Below are positions 1-9,938 of a stretch of DNA of 64,000 bases, piece after piece. The stretch spans positions 18,241,038-18,305,037 of the forward strand of contig NC_092098.1 of assembly GCF_045679555.1 (NCBI RefSeq), given 5' to 3'. A program made the position numbers and the translations under genes. The stretch comes from Salvelinus alpinus (Eukaryota > Chordata > Actinopteri > Salmoniformes > Salmonidae). Every line of letters starts with the position of its first letter. The stretch's first letter is position 1. The notes under the pieces were generated by a model. The model worked only from the letters and a program-made list of their open reading frames with translations. It did not search any database and had not been told where the DNA came from.

Positions 1-398
1 CTTGGCTGTCTCTAGGGAAATCATGGCCAGTAAACCTTAATCCTGAGTCTGAAATTGGACAGTAGCTGTTGGTTTATTAAGACCATATAGCTCTTTCTAC
101 TATACAACTGGTTTCAAATGGGTTCAAATGAGAAGGATAAGAGGAAATCACAAAGATAATGAAAAAAAGTTGCACAAAAGGGACTGCTCGTGTTGTTGCA
201 TTTCACAATATGAGAAGCATGTCTTCCTGTTGTTAGCAAAATACACATGATATACCACAGCTACTGCAGCTCATGAGACAATAGTGTTTTGAAGGCTGCG
301 TTATGGCTGGGTTCCCGGGGTAGCTTCCTATTTGGAGCCTGCTGATTAGACCAAACAACCCTTCTATTACAAGAGATAGTTGTAAATCATCTGGACAT
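1..398. other. Intergenic, nothing recognised
   Basis: No coding potential, splice pattern or repeat family that I recognise. It leads into the 3' end of a LINE at about 399. Confidence 0.4.
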
Positions 399-511
399 CA
401 AATTAAATCAAATTGTATTTGTCACATGCGCCGAATACAACAGGTGTAGTGAAATACTTACTTACTTAGTATTTACTAAAATAAATAAAATATATAAATA
501 AAGAAGAAAAA

Positions 512-1133
512 TGGCATCATGAGGGAGGAATATTATGTGGCTATATTGAAGCAACATCTCAAGACATCAGTCAGGAAGTTAAAGCTTGGTCGCAAATGGG
601 TCTTCCAAATGGACAATAACCCCAAGCATACTTCCAAAGTTGTGGCAAAATGGCTTAAGGACAACAAAGTCAAGGTATTGGAGTGGCCATCACAAAGCCC
701 TGACCTCAATCCTATAGAAAATTTGTGGGCAGAACTGAAAAAGTGTGTGCGAGCAAGGAGGCCTACAAACCTGACTCAGTTACACCAGCTCTGTCAGGAG
801 GAATGGGCCAAAATTCACCCAACTTATTGTGGGAAGCTTGTGGAAGGCTAACCGAAACGTTTGACCCAAGTTAAACAATTTAAAGGCAATTCTACCAAAT
901 ACTGATTGAGTGTATGTAAACTTCTTACCTACTGGGAATGTGATGAAAGAAATAAAAGCTGAAATAAATCATTCTCTCTACTATTATTCTGACATTTCAC
1001 ATTCTTAAAACGAATTGGTGATCCTAACTGACCTAAGACAGGGAATTTTTACTAGGATTAAATGTCAGGAATTGTGAAAAACTGAGTTTAAATGTATTTG
1101 ACCAAGGTGTATGTAAACTTCCGACTTCAACTG
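512..1133 (+). mobile_element. Tc1-like transposon, 5'-truncated right half, nested in LINE
   Basis: The right terminal inverted repeat reads to CTTCCGACTTCAACTG at 1133 and is followed by the target TA. No left terminus exists; the similarity begins abruptly near 512 inside the transposase gene. The element belongs to the same family as the one at 61275-62829. Confidence 0.85.
519..851 (+). pseudogene. Tc1-like transposase, C-terminal remnant
   Basis: This 110-codon frame encodes the C-terminal half of a DD34E Tc1/mariner transposase. It shows the second catalytic Asp in QMDNNPKHTS and the catalytic Glu in [15 protein letters not shown]. The N-terminal paired-type HTH domains and the first Asp are missing. 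The frame stops early at a TAA (849-851), where the family copy at 61.5 kb has a Tyr codon (GLVEGY-like), so even the C-terminus is cut by a nonsense change. It cannot encode an active enzyme. Confidence 0.85.
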
Positions 1134-2107
1134 TACTGCAGGTAGAGTTAAAATGACTATGCATGGATAATGAACAGGGAGTAGCAGCAGCGTCAAAATA
1201 TGTGTGGGAGGACAATGCAAATAGTCCGGCTAGCCATTCTATTAGCTGTTCAGCAGTCATATGTCTTGTGTGTAGAAGCTGTTAAGAAGCCTTTTGGACA
1301 AAGACTTGGCGCTCCGGTACTGCTTGCCGTGTGGTAGCAGAGAGAACAGTTTATGACTAGGGTGGCTGGAGTCTATAGCAATTTTTATGGCCTTCCTCTG
1401 ACACTGCCTGGTATAGAGATCCTGGATGGCAGGAATCTTGGCTCCAGGGATGTACTGGGCCATACACACTACCCTCTGTAGTGCCTTGCGGTCGGAGGCC
1501 GAGCAGTTTCCATACCAGGCGGTAATGCAACCAGTCAGGATGCTCTCGATGGTGCAGCTGTATAACTTTTTGAGGATCTGAGGACCCATGCCATATCTTT
1601 TCAGTCTCCTGAGGGGGAATAGGCGTTGTCGTGCCATCTTCACAACTGTCTTGGTGTGTTTGGGCCATGATAGTTTGTTGGTGATGTGGTCACCAAGAAA
1701 CTTGAAGCTCTCAATCCGTAGCCTAATAGGCAATTTCACTATGTTAACATATTTTAATATAGTTTATAACTCTGTCTTCAACAGCCCTCTGTTGTAGGTT
1801 ACACTGTGTTGTACAATCCCTTTGCAGGAACTAAAGTAAACTTAAATGAATAGGTTGGATCAGGCTTTGCAACCACTTGTTGAGTGGAGCTTGGCAGTAA
1901 AGAAAAGTCATAATATGTGTTTTCTACACACATTTCAGTATATCTATGCTACTGAAACAACACACAATTGATAGCCTACATTTTAAGACAAAAGTCAGAA
2001 ATCAGTGAGTCTATATGACCCACATATTGGCTAAATAAATAATATCATCCAGTATCATCCACATAGTGGCCTTTCAAAGATTACATTTCAAGTCTATTAT
2101 ATATAGA

Positions 2108-2375
2108 TTTTTATAAACTGGGTGGTTAGAGCCCTGAATGCTGATTGGCTGACAGCCGTGGTATATCAGACTGTATACCACAGGTATGACAAAACATGTA
2201 TTTTTACTGCTCTATTTAGGTTGATAACCAGTTGATAATACCAATAAGGCACCTCAGGGGTTTGTGGTATATTGCCAATATACCACGGCTAATGGCACGA
2301 TGCGTCGTGCCTAAGAACAGCCATTAGCCGTGATATGTTGGCCATATACTACACCCCATCCTGCTTTATTGCTTA
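2108..2375 (+). repeat. Palindromic salmonid interspersed repeat, copy 1
   Basis: A roughly 270-bp unit starting at TTATAAACTGG and ending at TTTATTGCTTAA. It holds an internal inverted pair (CAATATACCACGGCTAA against TTAGCCGTGATATGTTGG) that can fold as a hairpin. Three more copies lie at 17188, 22595 and 25110. It looks like a non-autonomous DNA element. Confidence 0.7.
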
Positions 2376-3243
2376 AATATATCATAGTGTATATTAAATA
2401 AGGATAACAAACAGCACAGTTTGCAGTGGTAGTCTATTTTAATACTAGATTAACCAAATTATATTATAGATTTAGGCATAGCCTATTTTATGATTTACCT
2501 GCAACAGGTGGGTGTTCCTTAATTCCTTCGCAATAAAGCATTCGCTTTATTCATGTAGTCTTGAGTTGGAAAAGTTGGGGAATTTTACTATACATTCTCA
2601 GCAGAAACCCTTGTCCATGATAACTTTATTTTGACTTTAAAACATCTTGACCTAGGCCCATTTCGAGATGTAGGCATAGTCCGTGAAGTCATTTGTAGTT
2701 ATGTCCTGTATTCGACGAAGATAAAGCAAATTCAGCGATCTTTCTTTCCCGCTGCGAAAGCGCTCCCTCTGAACATTTAAATGTAGCCCTACACCGCTGA
2801 GGTACACACCTTCCAAGAAGGGCATGGCACACGACGCGTAGCCTACATCCACTCTCTGGTGTGGTGTGGGATATGACGTTTTGGGCTATAATTGTCCTGC
2901 AAATCCTGATGCCTAGCGGATTTAAAACAGCAGTGTAGGTTTAATTTGAAGATGAACAACAATTGATCTTCTGAAATACTTCTGTACTCCACGTGACTGC
3001 CACTTTCTAAATAGTGGCAACCCCTCTTTTTCGTGCACACTACTATGCAAATGAAATGCTCCTCTGAGATTACCATATGTAGTGCTACTACCTGCAATTG
3101 AATACCTATGTTTTTATTCCAGAAGACCAGCTGATGGTAATAAACATCTAACCTATTAGACAACATGTCCAACAACAACAAAAGAGATGCACATATTTTG
3201 CTCCCAATGCTCAGATCCTAAATCAATTTCATCTGAATGATAG
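2376..3243. other. Intergenic, nothing recognised
   Basis: A/T-rich sequence with two short minus-strand open frames (2652-2852 and 2843-3181) that resemble no family I know and have no splice context. I treat them as chance. Confidence 0.35.
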
Positions 3244-3938
3244 TGTAATAAATATAATTTATTATAACACAAGCATATTTGCTATTACGTTGTTATAACT
3301 AACTTCTTTCCAAACAGGGTTTCTCACAAACTCATAAGCAGATACTGAGACCCACACACACCCAGAGACAGATGGCTGACACAGACCTTTCATAAACACT
3401 GATAAGAAAAGGGTGCTTGGTACTGCATTTCACGAGATACTGAGACACACACATACCCAAGGACAGAGGGCTGACGCAAACCTTTCATAAACACTGATAA
3501 GACAGGAACATCTACGCACACACAAAATCTCCTCTTCAGTCTGAACATTTTACAGAGACACACAGAAATGTCAAAATAGGAACATCTACGCACACACCTA
3601 ATCTCCTGTTTTAGCTGAACATTTCTGAAGACAAAGAACTCTACTCAGAGCCAATGAGACAGTGATACTAGCCTGAAGGGGACCTCGCCCAACTCATCAG
3701 GACCAACCAGAGGACCAGAACTTCCAGACTCAACCTACTTTCTGTGCTGTATAAAATGTCTATGCACTCTGTTATCTGGGCTTCTTTCGGATAGTTCAAT
3801 TTGAGCTTGATGAAAGGGTCCGTGCACGCTATTTCAGATATCTTTACCTCTGAATAAATTGCTTTTAATTAAACCTCATCCACCCTGTCCAGAGTCTCTA
3901 CTTCGTCTCAGTTCTCCAGTAAACTTGTGATATCAACA
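3244..3938 (+). repeat. Solo retroviral-type LTR
   Basis: The unit runs from TGTAATAAAT to TATCAACA (TG...CA ends, 695 bp) and is flanked by a 4-bp direct repeat ATAG (3240-3243 and 3939-3942). It has a TATAAAA box at 3749-3755 and an AATAAA signal at 3853-3858 about 105 bp later, the usual U3-R-U5 order on the plus strand. The U3 part carries a doubled ~73-bp block (3339-3411 and 3435-3507), like retroviral enhancer repeats. No gag, pol or env sequence is attached, so it is a recombined solo LTR. The endogenous-retrovirus assignment is by structure only. Confidence 0.65.
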
Positions 3939-4106
3939 ATAGTCAGTCTCTTATTCTTACCTCCATTCTTGTAGCCCCATGATGAGGACATCACCTGAAA
4001 GAAGGAAAATAGTGCATCTAATTTTCCATACTTGGGTTAAGATGTAATGTTTTGCAGCATCAAATGCAGTAACTCCTTATTTATTTTCAAACATATGATA
4101 TGACAT

Positions 4107-4310
4107 TTGAAATGTGGTGTAAACCCTCACGAAAAAAGATTGCAGCCGGAGTGTAGTACAACTGCAGTATGCTGCAGATACTGCATCCAAAATAACCGTT
4201 TTTTTTGCCTTACACTGCAGTTATTCTGCCATTACTGTGTCCAAAATACCACAGTAGACTGCAGTTACTGCAAAAATACTGCAGTTTCAAAACTGAAATC
4301 TTTTTTTGTA
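4107..4310. repeat. CTGCAG-rich degenerate repeat
   Basis: CTGCAGTTA/TACTGCAG-like words recur about every 15-40 bp. The open frame through it is a by-product of the repetition. Family unknown. Confidence 0.4.
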
Positions 4311-4457
4311 AGGGAATACATTGTTAGAAACATTATTTAGGTTACAACTTTGCCATGTTAGTCATAGGGCCAACATTCTTGAAGTAAAATTAGACAAATT
4401 AAGTAAGACTTGAAAAATGTACTAGACTGACATCTATACTCAACAAAAGGAACCACT

Positions 4458-4873
4458 TGTCACGCCCTGATCTGTTTCACCTGTTCCTGTGATTGTCTCC
4501 ACCCCCTCCAAGTGTCGCTTATTTTCCCCAGTGTATTTATCCCTGTGTTTCCTGTCTCTCTGTGCCAGTTTGTCTTGTATGTTTAGTCAAGTCAACCAGT
4601 GTGGTTTTCCCATACTCCTTTTTGCTATTCTCCTTTTTTCTAGTCCTCCCGGTTTTGACCCTTGCCTGTTTCTGGACTCTGTACCTGCCTGCCTGACCAT
4701 TCTGCCTGCCTTGACCACGAGCCTCTCTGCACCTCCTGGACTCTGATCTGGTTTTGACCTTTTTGCCTGTCCACGACCATTCTCTTGCCTATCCCTTTTT
4801 ATTATTAAACATTGTAAGACTCCAACATTCTGCCTCCTGTGTCTGCATCTGGGTCTCGCCTTGTGCCTTGATA
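4458..4873 (+). repeat. Solo LTR of a Gypsy-like element
   Basis: A 416-bp LTR beginning TGTCACGCCCTGATC and ending CCTTGATA, flanked by a perfect 5-bp target duplication CCACT (4453-4457 and 4874-4878). A TATTTATCC TATA-like box and an ATTATTAAACATT poly(A)-signal region are present. No internal sequence remains. It is a common salmonid LTR type to my knowledge. Confidence 0.8.
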
Positions 4874-4878
4874 CCACT

Positions 4879-5731
4879 ATTCTATGTAGTTCCTTTGATT
4901 TTTGATGATGTCAGAACTTTCTAAAATAAGCATGATTGGCTCCATGTGAACTCTTGTGAAAAGCTACTTTTGAATCCCGTTGCTGCGGTAACTCTGGGGT
5001 AATACATCCTTGAGAGCATGCTCACTGAAAACAAGCCAGTATTCACTCCATTCCCACACCCACTCCCAACTGACTGGAAAGTCTGTTACTTTGGGAGTCA
5101 CTTACATGATGAACCGACTACTACTATGAAACCGTAAGCAAGTTATGAGAACTCTCATACTTTAATGTTTCTTTCTGAAAAAGAGTATACAACTGCAACT
5201 ATATACATGTGTAGTTTATAAAAAAATAAGTGATGTTTCAAATAAGTGATATATTTGATACTCAATATGGAGTATCAAAAATACTTAAATGTACATTTAA
5301 AAACAGATGGTCTCTATCACATTAATTCTTGTCCTTACCGGTACATGTATTTCAAACAATATTCCAAAACATTGTTTACATAAAAAAAAAAAAAATCTTA
5401 CTTTTGCCCTTCCAAACAATGAGCACAAACAGCTGAACAAGGCCATGTTCAGGTGTCCTATGAAAGGCCACAGGTCCTGGATGTGGGGTTAAAGGGGGGC
5501 CAAATGTGCTGGGTCCTGCATGGCTGTTCAGTGTCCACCACAGCCAGCTCTAGAGCTGTAGCTGGGAGGCAGAATATCAAGAGGCAGGCTGAGGGAAGTG
5601 GGCAGGGCTTGGGACAGTAAATCACAGCAGTAGCACAAGCCTGTTCCAAATGATGGTTGGTGCATACCAATGGACTGAATCACTGGACACTGGTTCTGGA
5701 AAAAAGGGCCCCTCAAAAAACAGCATACAGT

Positions 5732-5735
<4 letters not shown>
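4879..5735. other. Intergenic, nothing recognised
   Basis: No gene or repeat recognised, apart from short A-runs near 5380-5395. Confidence 0.35.
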
Positions 5736-5813
<78 letters not shown>

Positions 5814-5832
5814 TCTCTGTCTGTCTGTCTGT
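5736..5832. repeat. (CT)n microsatellite with (GTCT)n end
   Basis: About 97 bp of CT dinucleotides passing into CTGT tetranucleotides. The SLSLSL and RERERE frames across it on both strands are artefacts. Confidence 0.97.
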
Positions 5833-6106
5833 AGGTCAAGAAGGGAAGCACAGTGTATCAGAAATACTGAAGGGATTACATGACAGTTCTAAGCAATTTA
5901 AGACCATAATCCTCCCAGCCCCCAGTAATGGAAAAGGCTAAACTTACTAAATTCAATGATGGTGAACACATAAGCAAGCATCTCTTGACTGACGTAGAAT
6001 GCACAATGGTCCCAATGTGCGCTGACCAAGGAATGTCCTCTGGAAACATGCTATACCCACACACTGTGGGATGATTGACAACTGAACAATGGACAATATT
6101 GTTATA

Positions 6107-7676
6107 CACTGCTCAAAAAAATAAAGGGAACACTTAAACAACACAATGTAACTCCAAGTCAATCACACTTCTGTGAAATCAAACTGTCCACTTAGGAAGC
6201 AACACTGATTGACAATACATTTCACATGCTGTTGTGCAAATGGAATAGACAACAGGTGGAAATTATAGGCAATTAGCAAGACACCCCCAATAAAGGAGTG
6301 GTTCTGCAGGTGGTGACCACAGACCACTTCTCAGTTCCTATGCTTCCTGGCTGATGTTTTGGTCACTTTTGAATGCTGGCGGTGCTTTCACTCTAGTGGT
6401 AGCATGAGACGGAGTCTACAACCCACACAAGTGGCTCAGGTAGTGCAGCTCATCCAGGATGGCACATCAATGCGAGCTGTGGCAAGAAGGTTTGCTGTGT
6501 CTGTCAGCGTAGTGTCCAGAGCATGGAGGCGCTACCAGGAGACAGGCCAGTACATCAGGAGATGTGGAGGAGGCCGTAGGAGGGCAACAACCCAGCAGCA
6601 GGACCGCTACCTCCGCCTTTGTGCAAGGAGGAGCACTGCCAGAGCCCTGCAAAATGACCTCCAGCAGGCCACAAATGTGCATGTGTCTGCTCAAACGGTC
6701 AGAAACAGACTCCATGAGGGTGGTATGAGGGCCCGACGTCCACAGGTGGGGGTTGTGCTTACAGCCCAACACCGTGCAGGACGTTTGGCATTTGCCAGAG
6801 AACACCAAGATTGGCAAATTCGCCACTGGCGCCCTGTGCTCTTCACAGATGAAAGCAGGTTCACACTGAGCACATGTGACAGACGTGACAGTCTGGAGAC
6901 GCCGTGGAGAACGTTCTGCTGCCTGCAACATCCTCCAGCATGACCGGTTTGGCGGTGGGTCAGTCATGGTGTGGGGTGGCATTTCTTTGGGGGGCCGCAC
7001 AGCCCTCCATGGGCTCGCCAGAGGTAGCCTGACTGCCATTAGGTACCGAGATGAGATCCTCAGACCCCTTGTGAGACCATATGCTGGTGCGGTTGGCCCT
7101 GGGTTCCTCCTAATGCAAGACAATGCTAGACCTCATGTGGCTGGAGTGTGTCAGCAGTTCCTGCAAGAGGAAGGCATTGATGCTATGGACTGGCCCGCCC
7201 GTTCCCCAGACCTGAATCCAATTGAGCACATCTGGGACATCATGTCTCGCTCCATCCACCAACGCCACGTTGCACCAAAGACTGTCCAGGAGTTGGCGGA
7301 TGCTTTAGTCCAGGTCTGGGAGGAGATCCCTCAGGAGACCATCCGCCACCTCATCAGGAGCATGCCCAGGCGTTGTAGGGAGGTCATACAGGCACGTGGA
7401 GGCCACACACACTACTGAGCCTCATTTTGACTTGTTTTAAGGACATTACATCAAAGTTGGATCAGCCTGTAGTGTGGTTTTCCACTTTAATTTTGAGTGT
7501 GACTCAAAATCCAGACCTCCATGGGTTGATAAATTTGATTTCCATTGATAATTTTTGTGTGATTTTGTTGTCAGCACATTCAACTATGTAAAGAAAAAAG
7601 TATTTCATAAGAATATTTCATTCATTCAGATCTAGGATGTGTTATTTTAGTGTTCCCTTTAATTTTTTGAGCAGTG
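6107..7676 (+). mobile_element. Full-length Tc1-like transposon (family with CACTGCTCAAAAAAATAAAG ends)
   Basis: Both ends are present: CACTGCTCAAAAAAATAAAG at 6107 and its inverted partner CTTTAATTTTTTGAGCAGTG ending 7676, each bordered by the TA target duplication (6105-6106, 7677-7678). The length is 1570 bp, usual for Tc1-like elements. The transposase gene lies in the middle on the plus strand and is broken by one frameshift. Confidence 0.93.
6404..7418 (+). pseudogene. Tc1-like DD34E transposase with a single frameshift
   Basis: The likely start is ATG 6404 (MRRSLQPTQ), the usual N-terminus of this family; an upstream ATG at 6359 is in frame but atypical. The N-terminal half holds the HTH DNA-binding region ([15 protein letters not shown]) and the first catalytic Asp in LFTDESRF. 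The second half, in another frame, holds GGGSVMVWGGIS, the second Asp in LLMQDNARPH, the Glu in [12 protein letters not shown], and ends at TGA 7416-7418. The frame changes near 6885-6895 by the equivalent of one inserted base. No other break is visible, so this is a near-intact pseudogene. Confidence 0.88.
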
Positions 7677-7821
7677 TATTTCAATTGCTCATGTCATAAA
7701 CAGTACTGTGTTTTCTACTTTCCAGGATAGCGCACAACTTATTTTAATTAATATTGTCATGAAGACCTGTCATGAGGAGACAAGCATGCCGATGACATGT
7801 GACATGTGTCACAGGCTTATA

Positions 7822-9426
7822 CAGTGGGGAGAACAAGTATTTGATACACTGCCGATTTTGCAGGTTTTCCTACTTACAAAGCATGTAGAGGTCTGTAATT
7901 TTTATCATAGGTACACTTCAACTGTGAGAGACGGAATCTAAAACAAAAATCCAGAAAATCACATTGTATGATTTTTAACTAATTCCTTTGCATTTTATTG
8001 CATGACATAAGTATTTGATACATCAGAAAAGCAGAACTTAATATTTGGTACAGAAACCTTTGTTTGCAATTACAGAGATCATACGTTTCCTGTAGTTCTT
8101 GACCAGGTTTGCACACACTGCAGCAGGGATTTTGGCCCACTCTTCCATACAGACCTTCTCCAGATCCTTCAGGTTTCGGGGCTGTCGCTGGGCAATACGG
8201 AATTTCAGCTCCCTCCAAAGATTTTCTATTGGATTCAGGTCTGGAGACTGGCTAGACCACTCCAGGAACTTGAGATGCTTCTTACGGAGCCACTCCTTAG
8301 TTGCCCTGGCTGTGTGTTTCGGGTCGTTGTCATGCTGGAAGACCCAGCCACGACCCATCTTCAATGCTCTTACTGAGGGAAGGAGGTTGTTGGCCAAGAT
8401 CTCGCGATACATGGCCCCATCCATCCTCCCCTCAATACGGTGCAGTCGTCCTGTCCCCTTTGCAGAAAAGCAGCCCCAAAGAATGATGTTTCCACCTCCA
8501 TGCTTCACGTTTGGGATGGGTTCTTGGGGTTGTACTCATCCTTCTTCTTCCTCCAAACACAGCGAGTGGAGTTTAGACCAAAAAGTTATATTTTTGTCTC
8601 ATCAGACCACATGACCTTCTCCCATTCCTCCTCTGGATCATCCAGATGGTCATTGGCAAACTTCAGACGGGCCTGGACATGCGCTGGCTTGAGCAGGGGG
8701 ACCTTGCGTGCGCTGCAGGATTTTAATCCATGACGGCGTAGTGTGATACTAATGGTTTTCTTTGAGACTGTGGTCCCAGCTCTCTTCAGGTCATTGACCA
8801 GGTCCTGCCGTGTAGTTCTGGGCTGATCCCTCACCTTCCTCATGATCATTGATGCCCCACGAGGTGATATCTTGCATGGAGCCCCAGACCGAGGGTGATT
8901 GACCGTCATCTGAACTTCTTCCATTTTCTAATAATTGCGCCAACAGTTGTTGCCTTCTCACCAAGCTGCTTGCCTATTGTCCTGTAGCCCATCCCAGCCT
9001 TGTGCAGGTCTACAATTTTATCCCTGATGTCCTTACACAGCTCTCTGGTCTTGGCCATTGTGGAGAGGTTGGAGTCTGTTTGATTGAGCGTGTGGACAGG
9101 TGTCTTTTATACAGGTAACGAGTTCAAACAGGTGCAGTTAATACAGGTAACGAGTGGAGAACAGGAGGGCTTCTTAAAGAAAAACTAACAGGTCTGTGAG
9201 AGCCGGAATTCTTACTGGTTGGTAGGTGATCAAATACTTATGTCATGCAATAAAATGCAAATTAATTACTTAAAAATCATACAATGTGATTTTCTGGATT
9301 TTTGTTTTAGATTCCGTCTCTCACAGTTGAAGTGTACCTATGATAAAAATTACAGACCTCTACATGCTTTGTAAGTAGGAAAACCTGCAAAATCGGCAGT
9401 GTATCAAATACTTGTTCTCCCCACTG
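7822..9426 (-). mobile_element. Full-length Tc1-like transposon (family with CAGTGGGGAGAACAAGTATT ends)
   Basis: The ends CAGTGGGGAGAACAAG (7822) and its inverse at 9426 are flanked by TA on both sides (7820-7821, 9427-9428). Length is 1605 bp. The transposase is on the minus strand and decayed. The same family is nested in the DIRS element at 50888-52451 in the opposite orientation. Confidence 0.93.
8038..9058 (-). pseudogene. Tc1-like DD34E transposase, decayed
   Basis: Read from the ATG at 9058 ([16 protein letters not shown] start). Compared with the sister copy at 51220, one base is lost near 8922 (TTCAGATG instead of TTCAAGATG), which shifts frame. A TAA nonsense codon then follows DETKI near 8588. 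The rest ([14 protein letters not shown], the Asp of [10 protein letters not shown], the Glu of [15 protein letters not shown]) is open to a stop at 8038. At least two disabling changes are present. Confidence 0.87.
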
Positions 9427-9441
9427 TAAGTAACAAGATCT

Positions 9442-9927
9442 TGTAAGGGCTGTTGTCCTCCTCTTCCTCAGATGAGGAGAGGAGAGAAGGATCAGTGGAC
9501 CAATACGCAGCATTAGGGAAATATGCCATCTCTTTATTTGACACGACGGCACACGAAAACAAAACACTTACAAAATTACAAAACAAGAAAACGACGTAGA
9601 CGAAACCTGAACAACGAACTTACATACAACGTGAAGAACGAAATGAACAGGAACAGACTACATGAAATGAACAAACCGTAAACAGTCCCGTATGGTGCAA
9701 ACATCGACACAGACACAGGAGACAACCACCCACAAACAAACCTTGTGAACAGCCTACCTAAATATGACTCTCAATTAGAGGAACGCCAAACACCTGCCTC
9801 CAATTGAGAGCCATACCAGGCAACCCTAAACCAACATAGAAACAGACAACATAGAATGCCCACCCAAACTCACGTCCTGACCAACTAACACACAAAACTA
9901 AACAGAAAACAGGTCAGGAACGTGACA
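9442..9927 (-). repeat. 3' LTR
   Basis: Plus-strand ends are TGTAAGGG...CGTGACA; on the coding (minus) strand it reads TGTCACG...CCCTTACA. It contains the minus-strand poly(A) signal CAAATAAAGAG. It differs from the partner LTR at one base (A for T at 9446). Confidence 0.92.
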
Positions 9928-9938
9928 TAACCCCCCCC

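Larger units (their letters stand above)
399..1740 (-). mobile_element. LINE (non-LTR retrotransposon) 3' fragment, split by a Tc1 fragment
   Basis: The minus-strand frame at 1739-1257 encodes the C-terminal region of a LINE reverse transcriptase, with the run CTIESILTGCITAWYGNCSA that is typical of fish CR1/L2/jockey-type elements. The 3' tail of the same family lies at about 399-511, ending in the A/T-rich AAATCAAAT-type tail next to a TTTGTCACATGCGCCGAATAC-like segment. Between them sits a piece of a Tc1 transposon. The LINE is 5' truncated near 1740 and has no intact frame for the rest of the protein, so it is a dead copy. The clade is from memory of fish repeats. Confidence 0.75.

Noticed and set aside
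5528..5941. Open frames of alternating Ser-Leu or Arg-Glu residues
   Set aside because: Translations of the CT/GA microsatellite; no conserved sequence around it.
8099..8614. 171-codon plus-strand frame over the Tc1-like element
   Set aside because: Antisense shadow of the transposase; the same shadow appears over the copy at 51546-52181.
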